Source: Diatrype stigma | Lineage: Eukaryota > Ascomycota > Sordariomycetes > Xylariales > Diatrypaceae | Length of the DNA stretch: 64,000 nt | Reading direction: 5' to 3' | Assembly: GCA_022225965.2 (NCBI GenBank) | Contig: JAKJXP020000039.1 | Coordinates: 62,001-126,000, forward strand | Part shown: one piece after another, positions 36,746-48,003 of the stretch | Position numbering within the stretch: the first letter of the stretch is position 1 | Layout of the letters: every line of letters begins with the position of its first letter | The notes under the pieces: model-generated | The model's input: only the letters and a program-made list of their open reading frames with translations | Told to the model about the DNA's origin: nothing | The model's database searches: none | Translations under genes and position numbers: made by a program

Positions 36746-37397
36746 TTATCATGGGGGGCTGAGCCATTACTTCTGGAAAAGGTGCTTCTCCCTTGTATAC
36801 ACCTTTTATCACGAGTTAATCCATCATTACTGACACCAATCCTCCGTGAAGCCAATCTTGAGGTTCGTCCATTCGTTCGTGTGCGCCAAGTGGAAGTCCA
36901 CGTCAACCCGCTGCGTTTGTGAAACGCCCTCTCTCCTAATGAGTATGAAGTCATACTCAGAACCAACATATGTCAGTGTCACACTTACCGGTTACTCGTA
37001 GTTGTATATTGGTCACTCGCCTGCATCGTAGTCAACAAGGGGCGTTTCAATACCACGTGATACGTAAAAGACGTAAAGCGCTATTTACTCGACATGATAG
37101 TGAGTTGACTAGCACTACATACACTAAAAATGCTTCGTCATGGAGCGAAAGGTCAACACGGAAATCAAAGGTAAAATATGTAGTCGAGTCTATCCATCAA
37201 TCTTGTGTCTTGTATATATATATATATTGTCTATCCTGTATATGTGACCTTCACGCAGTGCTGTACACGTTATATGATAGCAAGAAAGCAATAACCCCCT
37301 TACTACTAAAGGGTTACCTACCTACTTCGTGCTACACTTACCTTCGCTTGTCTACGTGCGTGAGAAAGTAGCAATAACAATATACTTACCTAACCCC
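36746..37397. other. Convergent intergenic spacer
   Basis: 652 bp between converging genes. A short TA microsatellite is at about 37214-37227. No gene supported. Confidence 0.5.
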
Positions 37398-38411
37398 TCA
37401 GATACTCGGAGTCCACTCATCAGCAGCGCGATCGACCATCTCGATGAGCGACGGCACCGGTTCGACGCGTGCAGTTGCAGGCCCAGCAAGAACAAGAGGC
37501 GAGGGATACTCACCGCGACGATGACCACGACGGGTCGGCGCCCGATAAGACCGCCGAGACATGGACGGGGACGGCGACGGCGACGGGCTGGGAGCAGGCG
37601 ACCACCCCCACTCGTGCGTGGCCTCGTCCAGCATGCCGACTACATCCGACAGATCGACCTCCTCTGCATCTTCGCTCCGATCAGCAGCAGCGTCCACGCC
37701 ATCCCGGAAATCCCGTTCTTCTCGTCGCAGCCGCAGCAGCGGCAGCGGCGGCAGCGGCGACGACAGCCGGGCGGCAGCACCGGCTCCTGCCGCCGCGTCC
37801 TGCGGTGCTCGGCCCCGCACCGCCGGGTGCCGCCGCGGCGCCGCTGGAGGGCTGCTGCTCGCGGCCTCCTGGATCGGGTCCATGGGCGGGGTTCGCGGCG
37901 TGCGAGGCATCGCACTGCTGCGATGCGGAATGGGGATCGGTGACGCGGACGGTGACGGCGAGGAGGAGGAGGGCGGCGACAGCGATAGCGGCGACGGCAG
38001 CGAGGACACCGGCTGCGGTGCCAGGATCGGCGTCGATGGGATCGGCGTCCCGGGCCGCTCGATAGGACTGTTCGTGATAGGGCCACTCGTGGTGGTGGAG
38101 GATCTCTGCTGTTGGCGGTAGCTGCTGCGGATGCGGGCCCAGCGCTCCTTCAACGAGGGGCGGCCATCGCCGGTCAAGACTGTGGTGCTGCTGCTGCTGC
38201 TGCTGCCCCGTGAGTTGCTGAAGCGGGAGAAGGGGGATGAGGAGCGCTGGGGCATGGCGAACCCGGCACCAGATGCTGAGGGTGATGTCGGCGCCGCCGT
38301 TGCTGCCGCTAGCGATTCGAAGTGGGCGAGATGCTGTCGGATTAGAGCGCCTCTGTTTGGGGAGGGGATGTCGACGGCGAGGTTCGCCGTGTTGTTGGTG
38401 TTGGGAGACAT
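37398..38411 (-). CDS. Hypothetical low-complexity protein, Ser/Pro-rich
   Basis: A single open frame of 337 residues from ATG 38411, starting MSPNTNNTANLAVDIPSPNR, with no intron needed. The frame continues upstream to another ATG at 38495, but that addition is lysine and proline-rich and less likely. The first 50 residues look ordered (ALIRQHLAHFESLAAATA). The rest is Ser/Pro/Arg-rich and probably disordered, with a KERWARIRSSYRQQQR segment and a Ser run from CTG-type triplets near 38190. The end, TARVEPVPSLIEMVDRAADE, is again ordered in appearance. I recognise no family. High GC leaves long open frames on other strands too, so coding status rests on the clean ends. Confidence 0.6.
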   Translation of the reverse strand: MSPNTNNTANLAVDIPSPNRGALIRQHLAHFESLAAATAAPTSPSASGAGFAMPQRSSSPFSRFSNSRGSSSSSSTTVLTGDGRPSLKERWARIRSSYRQQQRSSTTTSGPITNSPIERPGTPIPSTPILAPQPVSSLPSPLSLSPPSSSSPSPSASPIPIPHRSSAMPRTPRTPPMDPIQEAASSSPPAAPRRHPAVRGRAPQDAAAGAGAAARLSSPLPPLPLLRLRREERDFRDGVDAAADRSEDAEEVDLSDVVGMLDEATHEWGWSPAPSPSPSPSPSMSRRSYRAPTRRGHRRGEYPSPLVLAGPATARVEPVPSLIEMVDRAADEWTPSI

Positions 38412-39475
38412 GGTGCTCGTTGGTAAGTTAGATCGAGACAAGATAGGAGGTAGGGGGTTGTTTTTCTTTTTGTTCTTTACCTCCGTGGACTTCAAACTTG
38501 GCAGTTTCGATGGGTTGATTATATTCCTGTCTCCGGGACTTTTGGATATAAATCGCTATCGCTACTCCTAGTCGGAAGTCTGGTGGTAGATTTCTGCTAG
38601 CTGGACGTGAGTGTTTGGAATGTGTGAGATTTCCGACAATAGGAGCAGTCAAGACATACTCTACTTATACGTGTTTGAGATCCTGCAGGTAGCCGGTGGT
38701 TGTTATTGTACGTCGTCAGAACGTATGAACAATCCTCAAAGAAAATCAGAGGATGGCTTTGTATTTCATTGCTTGGTTGTTGTGGTGAGGCCCCTTTGTT
38801 GCCTACTTGGCCCTTCAGGATACAATGCACTTTATTCGAAATAAGGGGTTGCAAATGCAAGGCTAGTTCTTTGAACGAAAGACAGGTAAGTCCAGAACAC
38901 AAAGCACTTTTCAGGTAGAGGATTTCTTCGAGTCGACTTTCATGATATCTGTATAGCCACGCAGGCCAATATTAATGTTGAATAGGGGCCCATGGGGATT
39001 ACCCTTTAACTAGCTAGCTATCTATCGTTGTGTGTCATCTCCGTAACAACCAATAAGCCACAATCCCCATCACTCCCCGTACAGCTTCATGCTGGATCGC
39101 TGGAAGATGATCCAGGCTCTTTACAAGGCTGGGGGTGTCTTCTCTATTTACTATGTGTTCTTTATTCATTACCCAATATACTTTCGCCTTGCCGAGTGGT
39201 ATCCGTAGGTCCCGTACACCGGCGGGATGTCGTTAATTATCCAACGATCAAGCAAGCGGATTATAATAGAATTATATTTAATATCTAGTCATTTATCATG
39301 TCTGTGAACGAGACATCATCTCTACTCTTTTTGAATGTCTAATCTTGTTGAATGCTTTTTCCCTCCCATCCGACTCCCGTGACCATCCTACAGCCACCGC
39401 GCTTTCGACCTGACAGAACCCTTCTCGAAATCCCAGCCCGCAATAACCTTGGCAAGTGATTAACAAGGTAAGGAT
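38412..39475. other. Intergenic spacer
   Basis: 1.06 kb holding the promoter of the gene at 38411-37398 and the 3' region of the next minus-strand gene. Small open frames at 38597-38918 overlap each other and have no recognisable features. Confidence 0.5.
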
Positions 39476-40156
39476 TCAGATGTGCTGCAGATGTGGGCCC
39501 CCCTTTCCGTGCTGCTGTGGCAGTCTTCCCACACCCGCACCACCACCTCCCACTCGTTCGGCGGCAACCACGGCAGCAGTAGCAGAAGTAGCTGTAGGAG
39601 TATCTATAACAGTAGGAATAGCCGCAGTTTCAGCAGCAGCAGCGGAAGCAGGAGCAGTGTTCGTCTTCGTCGGGCCAACATCAGTCGCCGCATTCGCCGC
39701 AGTCGCCGCAGTAGTAAGGGCAGCAGCCGCAGTCGTCACCGCAGCAGCCGCAGCAGCCACCGCCGTGGCTGCGGCAGCAATCGAAGTGGCCGCCGTAGCA
39801 ATCGCCGTAGCGGCCGCCGTCGCAGACTGAGCGGTAGCCTCCACCATGATGATCGCAGTGCTCGTTTTTCTTCTTCTTGCATCATCATCGTCCCCGCCGG
39901 CACCGAACGGCAGCACGCGCGCGACCACCCTCCGCGCGCCCTCGGCGTGCCGCGTCTGCAGGAAGAGCAGGCCGACGAGCACCACGAGCATGAGCGCGAG
40001 CGCGAGCACCGCGATCCAGCACGCGACGGCGCGGTCCGTGGACCGCGGCCGGGGCCGGGGTCGGGGCCCGTAGGGCGACAAGCCCCTCAGCTTCTTCTTC
40101 TCGGCGACGGTACCGTAGAGGTTGAGGCGCGTGGGGCGGCGCTTGAATATCCCCAT
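39476..40156 (-). CDS. Hypothetical single-pass membrane protein with Ala/Thr-rich tail
   Basis: 226 residues, no intron. The N-terminus MGIFKRRPTRLNLYGTVAEK is basic and is followed by GLSPYGPRPRPRPR and one transmembrane helix at about 46-67 (ACWIAVLALALMLVVLVGLL). The remainder is dominated by alanine and threonine from GCN/ACN triplets and is probably disordered. The charge pattern suggests the N-terminus is cytosolic. The opposite strand is also open for 228 codons (39482-40168), Ser/Arg-rich, a by-product of the triplet repeats. The minus strand is preferred because it has a coherent N-terminus and membrane helix. Function unknown. Confidence 0.55.
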   Translation of the reverse strand: MGIFKRRPTRLNLYGTVAEKKKLRGLSPYGPRPRPRPRSTDRAVACWIAVLALALMLVVLVGLLFLQTRHAEGARRVVARVLPFGAGGDDDDARRRKTSTAIIMVEATAQSATAAATAIATAATSIAAAATAVAAAAAAVTTAAAALTTAATAANAATDVGPTKTNTAPASAAAAETAAIPTVIDTPTATSATAAVVAAERVGGGGAGVGRLPQQHGKGGPHLQHI

Positions 40157-40886
40157 GTTGGTGGATGAATGGGTGTAACGTGTTTTGTGGTAGGGGGTTG
40201 GCTGTATAAGCGCAAGTGTAAGTGTGAATGTGTGTAGATGTGTTTAGCTACTACTCAAGTTGAGTACTAGCTAGTAGAGAAGTAGGTCGGAAACGAAGTC
40301 TGTAATACTCGTATATACACGTATACAGATAGGTATGTGCATTTGTGTTCGAAGCGGCGAAGTGAACTGAAGATACGATGATCGCGGAGCTGGCTGGCTG
40401 GCTAGGATGAATGAACTCTTAGAAGAGGTAGCTGGGATATTATCAGTAATATCGGAGATTGCGTCTTTAAATGTATATAGTTCAATAATTCTTTCTCCAT
40501 GAAACCCTGGATGCTACTCGTACTAGCCATCGAAACTCAGTCCGCGCTTGTAGGATGTGGGGAGCTGGCCTATAGCCATGTTGTCTAGTTAGAGTCACAA
40601 ACACTGTATCTAGATCCCCCATTTAAACCACCATAGTCCCGTGGTATATGAAACTATAATAATCGTATATTCTGCAACGTAGTTTGGTTGAGTATCCGCG
40701 AATTTCTTTCACTAGTCATGGGAAGATAGTTATCAACAAGCTTCAAATCTTCTTGGAGTTTGTGCCAGTGCGTGGCTTTGTCTATTTAGACGCAGAACTA
40801 CCAACTACCTTGGAACCTAGTTACGTGTAGGATAGGTGTAGATAGCTACCTCGAGATTGCATCTTATCGTTGCTTGGCCGGGCCCC
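40157..40886. other. Intergenic spacer
   Basis: 730 bp. It contains the promoter of the gene ending at 39476 and the 3' region of the Phe-tRNA synthetase gene. No further feature recognised. Confidence 0.5.
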
Positions 40887-43218
40887 TTATTCTTTGTCTA
40901 ACCGTACAGCCGGACTAGTCTGAACGAAGTTCAGGTTCACTTTGTGACCTAACAACTCGCGAATATTTGAGATGCCGAACCTGATCATTGTTGGTCGCTC
41001 AAGTGAAATACCCCAGCCGTACACCTTCATGTCCGACCTGTTATGCACATCAGTATTTACCCTAGTCATGAAAGCAGTTACGCAACTCGGTCAACAAGTT
41101 GGGAAAGGGAACACAGAATACATACGGTAAGCCCATGGCCTCAAGCATTTCTGGGCGGAACATTCCACTGTTTCCGATCTCAATGAGCTTGCCCAAGCCC
41201 TTGTCTGAGTAGAGTTAGAAAGCGACCAAGTGAGACGGGTTGGTGGATTACGTACGATATGAGAAAATCTCCATGCTAGGCTCGGTATCTATCACAGACC
41301 ATAGTTAGAGTTTGCACTCAACGAATATATACCGAGGATGTTCATACAAGGGTTATATGCCGGCTTATACTTAAGATCCGTGATGCCCATCTTGCCAAAG
41401 AAGATGTCCATAAACTAGATATGGTCAGCCGTCAATTCCCCACGAAAGATCGGAGACAACTCGAGTAACACATGCTTACCTCCATAAGACCACCCAGGGT
41501 GAGATCGTAATCAGCGATAACACCTTCTACTTGGTGGAACTCTGCCAGATGCGTAGCATCGACGCTCTCATTACGGAATACTCGGTCAATAGAGAAGTAC
41601 CGGGCTGGTGGTGGGCGGCCATCCGGTCCCCTTTTGGACGCTAGCTTGTAAAGCATCTTGGAACTGATGGCCGTTGTGTGTGTCCGCAGTACTAGCCGTA
41701 GTGACTCTTCTGCCGACCAAGGGTATCGGTAGCCTATTGAACCATACTTTCCATCCTATTCACCATGGAGGTTAGCAGAGCAAGGGCTACTTGAGATCAA
41801 TCACTGTGTGCCGGCATCAATGGCAAGATTCTGGAAGTACTCACTTGGTGCACCGCCTTCACGTTATCCCAGTAAATCTCGTAGTCTTTGTCATCGTCAG
41901 GTGACTCTTTTGCTGGCTTATCTGCAGCCTTGGGGTCCGATACGTAGAACTATGAACCAAAATTGTTAGATTATTTGGAACAGCAAACCAAAAAGGTGTC
42001 TTTTTGAAACACAATGGGAAGGTCTGCTCTGAAGACCTGCAGAGAAAACCCGGAGACATGGCAGTGGGTGTTATAGCCCTGGGGGTTGGAATGGTAACTT
42101 ACAGTATCCTGGAGATCACGCGCCGGATGTTGCTGTGGTACGAAAAGGGTGTCGAAGTTCCAGAAACCCGACTCGACGAAGCTGCCAAGAACCCGCGTCA
42201 ACAAAAAAACGAACCCTTTCCCAGGCACAGTCTGAGAACCTTACTTGTCCGTGGCCATCTCCTCGAAGCCCATCTCGAAGAAGATCTGGCGGAACTCGGA
42301 GCGGACCTTGTTGAGGGGGTGCAGGGCGCCGGCGCGCTGGTCGGCGCCCAGGGCCTCGAAGTTGTAGGGCTTGAAGGCGGCCGTCTTCCAGGCGCCCGAC
42401 GTGAGCATCTCGGCCGTCAGGTCGGTGGCCTCCTCGGGGATCTCGAGCGCGAACTTGGGGCCCTTCTGGATCGTGAACGTGATGATCTTCTGCGTCCGGA
42501 CGAGCTTGCGCTTCCGCAGGTCGGCGAGAATCTTGGCGTCGGGGTACGACCGCGTCGTCTGGATCGTCTGCAGCTGCTCCTTGGTGACGTCTTGTATCGA
42601 GTCCGTCTGTGTGTGGTAGTGGTAAGTGACTGCGGCCTATTCTTTCCCAGCGGCATCGTCTCCCATAGCACAAGGCATAAATCAACCGTTTCAACTCACC
42701 ACCGCCTTAAACTTCCCATCTGTCAGAAAGCGCTCGTTAGCCATTGTCTAATAATTCCCAATCGCAAAACCCGCGCACTCGCCCGGAGGGGAGCGGACAG
42801 GACAGTACAGGACAAACCCACCCTTAGTCTTCGATATCCACTTCTCCTTGAAGGCCTTGCCCTGGCCGACCTTGGTGTAGTTCTTGTCGCCGACGGCCTT
42901 CTCGAGCTCCTGCATGGACAGGCCCTCGACGGCGGCCCGCAGCGCCTCGAAGACGCGGGCCTCGTGGCTGCCCTTCTCGGCGACCAGCTCGCCCTCGGGC
43001 TCCAGCAGCGCCTCCTCGCGCTCGATCGTCTCGTAGCTGATCATGTCGCGCGACTTCAGCTTGTCGACGGCCGCCTTGATCTCGGCGAAGCCGGCGTCGG
43101 GGAAGGCCTCGGCCGAGTGGAGGATCGGCGACGAGGTCTTGTCGAGCGCGTGCAGGATCTGGAGGGGCAGGTCTCCGGCCCCGTCCCCGGAGGGGGGGCT
43201 CACTTTGGCAGACGCCAT
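40887..43218 (-). CDS. FRS2: Cytosolic phenylalanyl-tRNA synthetase alpha subunit
   Basis: Charges tRNA-Phe in the cytosol as part of an alpha2-beta2 enzyme. Ten exons join cleanly: 43218-42822, 42719-42700, 42606-42245, 42181-42103, 41949-41845, 41755-41480, 41414-41348, 41288-41256, 41204-41126 and 41037-40887, giving 522 residues (yeast about 503). The N-terminal winged-helix part is followed by class II motifs: [20 protein letters not shown] (motif 1 region), [20 protein letters not shown] with EFHQVEGV (motif 2) and [20 protein letters not shown] (motif 3). [20 protein letters not shown] is a family signature. Two exons are very small, 20 and 33 bp. A TGACTCA site lies 177 bases upstream of the ATG. 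Confidence 0.95.
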
Positions 43219-44046
43219 TTCTCGGTGGATCGGGATGGACTTCTACTAGCTGGCTACTACTATACTGATAGCATGTGCTGTGTAACTTCCGTCAGTGTTC
43301 CTTGTCTTTGGTTGGAAGCTTCCAGGTTTGCTGAGTCTATAATAGTCCAGGATGGTTTGGTTAAGGTAAAGCAGCAATGGCGGGGCGTGGGGCTTGACTC
43401 ACAATTGGAAACTCCCACCACGAAATCTGATCGGGCCTCAGTGCCCCGCATTACCTAGATAGTACATAGCCTCTACTTATGCAATAAGTGGGATTCTTGT
43501 TCTAACGAGATGCTGTCGGAAAAGGGGGCACACCACCATAACACACAATGTGAGCAGGACTCTGCCTGTGTTTGGTTGCACTTATTGCTAAGCTGATACC
43601 ACAGAAGAGGCAAGTTTGGGATTCACATCGTTTGATTCAAATTCGAGTCAAGTGCTTTAGCTTCAGTTGTACATCTAGCTCTAGACTAGCAGACAGAACA
43701 ACAAGATCACGCATTCTGTACCACACATCGCTACAGCACAGGAGGAAACTCCTATTTGTCTTCCCATTCCTGGTATAATATTTCATCCTAATAATCATCC
43801 TAATTGTCGTAAACAATAAACAAAAACGCCCGCCCTTCCACCCTTCCATCCGTCCATTTCGCCCGCTTGTTCATGCTTGATCTAGGTACTTCTAGAAACG
43901 CCAAAACCCGAAATCAAATCAAGGACTAGCGCAATATTTTGATATTCCCAGCAGAAGCAAAGAGAAAGACAAGAAATAAACAAGAAAAAAGAAACTGCAT
44001 ATACATCCACCCATCCAGTGATCCTCGCCCGAAGACCTCATGCATT
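43219..44046. other. Intergenic spacer
   Basis: 828 bp with the promoter of the synthetase gene on its left side and the 3' region of the Tag1-like gene on its right. Only the TGACTCA at 43395 was singled out. Confidence 0.5.
43395..43401 (-). promoter_or_regulatory. Candidate cross-pathway control element upstream of the Phe-tRNA synthetase gene
   Basis: TGACTCA, the consensus for Gcn4/CpcA/CPC1 bZIP activators, 177 bases from the ATG. An ATTGG (CCAAT reversed) follows a few bases away. A heptamer in either orientation is expected about once per 8 kb by chance, so one site alone is weak. Confidence 0.4.
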
Positions 44047-46880
44047 TCACAGTTTGATGCGCGCCCCGATGCCCCGCCCCTGGTACCAGACTGACTCCTG
44101 CCAGTTGCCGAGGCGGACGTCGACCTCGGCGAAGGCGTCGAGGCGCAGGCGGCCGCTGCCGGCGAGGGCGCGGCGGATGGCGTCGTAGCCGACGGAGCCG
44201 ACGGACCAGGATACGGGGAGGCGCGGGGTCTGGGACCGGCCGGGAGGCGCCGCAAACGGCAGGTCATAGACGATGCGGCCCACGGGCTCCGTGTGATTAT
44301 AAAAAGCCGTCGCGTTGACCGAGTCCAGGTAGACTGTGTTGTGTGCGAGCGGGGACACCAGCGTGAAGGTTGCCGTCGAGGTCAGGAGGTGAAACGTCGC
44401 ATCGCGGATGAAGTGCGGCTTGTCGTCGTCGGCATCCCCATCGTCGCCATCGTCGTCGTTTTCGCCGTTACCCGGTGTGTCTAGTCGCGGTGTGGAGAAG
44501 GTAGCATTGAAGCGCGACAGGGCATCACAGAGAATGGGCTGTCCTGGAATGCTCTCGCGGTGCGCTTTCACGGTGAGAGTTGTGTTATAACCGGATAGGT
44601 ACTGCGAAAGAAGGTCTCGTGCGATCTGTTGACCCTTTTCGCCACCCATCAATGGATTCCACGTGGCTGTTACAACCACATTGGCATTTGGCCCCTTGAC
44701 AATGTCTAAGTTCTCCAGCGTCGCATCCCCGATGATGGTGTCGTTGTGGAAAATATGTATATTGGCGAATGGTAAGCGAGCCGTGTAAGGCGTTGGATTG
44801 GTGACGTTGACTATTGCCTGGAGAGTTATCGTATCGGATGTGGTATCGAGGACTCTCAGGGAATCGACCTTGGGTGCGACTTCTCCGAGAGAACCTTTCG
44901 GTAGAGCTGAAGTCGAGTCAGCAAGAAGTACTCCAATGTCGGCTTCCAAAGTAGGTGATTATGCCGGATATTGACGAAGGCACTATTGGAAGAGTGACTG
45001 ACAATATCAAAATAGCTAGTACGGACGTTTTACTGGGATCTTTCCCTCTGCGGGAACATCCTTCACTATCAGCTTTCCCAAGGCGGTGACCACTTTTATG
45101 TCAACGGCGGCATCGATATCCAATATCACAGGCTTGCCTCCAAAGAGTAGCTCCTGAAGCACGCTGCTGAAAACATCGCTGTCCGTAATATCTAAGGGTA
45201 CGTTCTCGACCCTGGATTCGATCCTAAGGGTAGCTTCGTCACTGTCTTTGCCCTCAACCCTGGTCGAGTTGGCGGATTGCCACTCCTTCAAATTGAGCTC
45301 GCCCATTTTCTTCTTGTTGTACAGCACGTCAGCTCTAGCTTTGACATTTGTGACGTTGATGCCGAAGTTCATCTCATCGGGTACACCAGCAATAACTAAG
45401 ATGGTACCCGAGACCTCGGGGTCAGCACCAGGTTCACCTGGTTCAGCAAGGGGATCCGGCATTGTGAAATGAACGTCAGTCAGAGAGAAGTTCCTGATGA
45501 GACCATCCAATGACCTCCCAGGAAAAGGTACGGGCAGGGTCACACTGGAGAGTATTTCTGCAATCCATTGAGGGGTGTCACCATCGGGACGGCTGCTACC
45601 TCGGACGAACACTGTGGCCGGTTCCCCATGCATAAATGATTTCAGGAGCATGTCAAGCGGAGAAGAGCTCGAATCGGGACAGTCATTGGTGAGGGACTCG
45701 GACAGTTCACGAATAACTCCTTTGACGTCAACATCAACTTCGGACTGAGGCTCAACATGAACCTCGCTTGTGACGGCATCGGCCATGAGAATGAGATCGT
45801 CGCTGTCACAGCCCGGAACCAAGATATCAAAAGCTAGTTTAGGAATATCAAGCTGTATCGGATACGTGTTGAATGCCGACAAGGCCACATCAGCGACCAT
45901 CGAGTCATTCACTGGTCCATCCTCGACGTAAAGACGACCAATATTGTACTTGGGCATGGCCGGTATTTTGTTCGCTGTTCAGTGAATCAGTCAGATGCTC
46001 AGGCAGATGTATATATGACAGGTTATTCAGGAGATTTAGGCTATTAGAAAAAGACTTTCTCCCCAAAATATAGAGCAGAAAAGGCTTGGTAGAGGGATTG
46101 ACCTTCAAATACGAGTGTGTCGGAGATCGCATGGGTCCCCAGAGGAAGGATGCCGGTTCTGAGGGTTAGATCGGCTTTTCCGTCAAGACGCAAGTTTTTC
46201 AGTTTGCCCTCCAACCATTCATTCGCAATCGTCCGAATGCCATCGAGACTACCAGGCCTGATGTCGGCGACGAAATCAAACTTGGTGGTTTCACCATCCC
46301 GCAGGTTGATGATCAAAGGGGGGATAACAGCACTGCCCAGCAGTACGTCCCCATAGTCGGGGAGGTAGACAATGACCTCGGTCTCTTTCGTCTCCAGTTG
46401 ATAGGCGACCCAAGTAGCAGCTCTTCCCAGATTCCTTACATGCTCGCTTCCCACTCTTGAGCCGTCCAAGCGAAAGTTGGCCTGTATGCGGGCACGGACG
46501 CCATCCACAGTGATGGAATCTAAAGATAGATTCGTAGGCTCGATAACGGCAGCCTGCTGGGCGTATTCCTGGACAGTATCGGGTAATATGAATGCGAGAA
46601 TAGCGATCGCGATGAGGGCAGCGGTAAGGATGCCCATAGCGACACCAGAAGCCCACCTCCATGATTTCTTTTTGGGGGTAATGGAAAGAACATCACTGTG
46701 GCGTGACCTTATGGAAGCTGCGGCATCTCGATCGGCCTCAGAGTGTTCCCCATTATAATGCGGTGTTCCGGCACTTCCAGATAGCAACGGCGTCGTTTCG
46801 CCGGAGTCTGGACGATTAGGTGGTGAGTTTCGACCTTTCGTTGCTGGCCCCAACAGGGGCGAAGCTTCATTTTCCGACAT
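44047..46880 (-). CDS. Tag1-like DUF3712 membrane protein
   Basis: Three exons, most likely 46880-46103, 45974-45027 and 44906-44047, give 861 residues. The N-terminus SENEASPLLGPATKGRNSPP resembles a vacuolar sorting region. One transmembrane helix lies at about 78-100 (GVAMGILTAALIAIAILAFI). The large remainder has repeated DUF3712-type beta domains (QANFRLDGSRVGSEHVRNLG, LPAMPKYN-like IPAMPKYNIGRLYVEDG, LQAIVNVTNPTPYTARLPFA). Yeast Tag1 is a vacuolar membrane protein needed to stop autophagy on prolonged starvation; that role here is inference. Both splice donors are weak (GTCAAT at 46102, GTCCGT at 45026). The third exon could instead start at 44894. Confidence 0.8.
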
Positions 46881-47686
46881 GGCGGTTCTTATACGTTTCG
46901 TGGAAGTTGTTGAAAAGGACGAGGCGTCGGAAAGTTAACAAAATAAGGTGCGGGCAGCAGATGCCATCATCTATCAGCAGCGGATCAAGATCTGTCGGCT
47001 CTATTGGTACCTAATGGGATGAGCCAGGAAACCGCTTTGATACTAAGTACCTAGCTTTCGAAACACGACCGTCACAACTGCACTGAAACAAAGAACTGTA
47101 GTGAATGATAAGGAGACCTAATATCTGATGGAACGAGCAAGTGAATAAATGAAGGCGAAGCTTCCTACGTACGTGCGTAAACGAGCAGAACGAGTGAGAG
47201 AATAGGAAAGGCAGGGTGTCCTCGATGCTACTCGTCATCAACTAGACGTTCGGTCGAAGCCTGTATGTAACTGGTGGCATTGTACATACAACACCTGCCA
47301 CGCAGCCCACGCCAGCTCGCCTGCTCGCCTGCTCCCAAGGTTGCCTCGCGCTGGAATCCGGATTTGATTGGGGCAAAAGTAATGACACAGCCAGGGTCTC
47401 ACAGCCAGTACAGCGCACTTGCGCGCTAGCGGAGGGGCATTCGAAGTCACAGCTTTCCCCTTCAGGGGTTAGTTTAGCTCGGCGTCTAGGCGTCTGGGCG
47501 TCTGGGGTTCAAGGTTGGTGCTCCTCCTTATCTGCAAGGTGCCACCGTGCCTGCATGGAGCGGGCACTTATCAGAGACAGCTGAGTGGCAGCTGAACGCC
47601 AGCTGCTTTCTAAATATATGCCGATAGGTATTCGCTGAAGAGCTCTCACGATAATGAGCTTTAACTAGGTACTTATCTCGTCGGGT

Positions 47687-47693
47687 TGACTCA
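47687..47693 (+). promoter_or_regulatory. Candidate cross-pathway control element, distal, upstream of OTC gene
   Basis: TGACTCA, 317 bases upstream of the ATG at 48004; fits the Gcn4/CpcA/CPC1 consensus. Arginine genes are known targets of this regulator in fungi. Confidence 0.5.
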
Positions 47694-47875
47694 ACTAGAA
47701 GGATTCAGTCATATCCAGCTATGACTTATTGTATGCAGGCGAGTCTATCTTCAAATACGTGTCCGTCGGTCAGCCATTGAGCCAATTTGCGATTGTCTTC
47801 AAGCATTCCGGTAAAGACGACTTGACCCTTGCCGTCGGCTGCCGTCTGTTGTTCAGTCCCAATACTCTAAGGGGT

Positions 47876-47882
47876 TGACTCA
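47876..47882 (+). promoter_or_regulatory. Candidate cross-pathway control element, proximal, upstream of OTC gene
   Basis: TGACTCA, 128 bases upstream of the ATG at 48004 and 189 bases from the distal copy, in the same orientation. Two copies within 320 bases are unlikely by chance. Confidence 0.6.
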
Positions 47883-48003
47883 TATTATATATGAACAACC
47901 TTCCATCACTGCAATAACTGATAAGTGCCTCGTGAGAGAAGCACCTTTTAAGAATTAATTTCCCATATCGCCTGTCTCGATTCAGAGATTGAACTACTTC
48001 AAA

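Larger units (their letters stand above)
46881..48003. other. Divergent intergenic region
   Basis: 1.12 kb shared by the Tag1-like gene (leftwards) and the ornithine carbamoyltransferase gene (rightwards), so it holds both promoters. Two TGACTCA sites lie in the right half. Confidence 0.6.

Noticed and set aside
39482..40168. 228-codon Ser/Arg-rich plus-strand frame as an SR-type protein
   Set aside because: Repetition comes from GCN-type triplets read on the other strand; the minus strand has a proper N-terminus and membrane helix.
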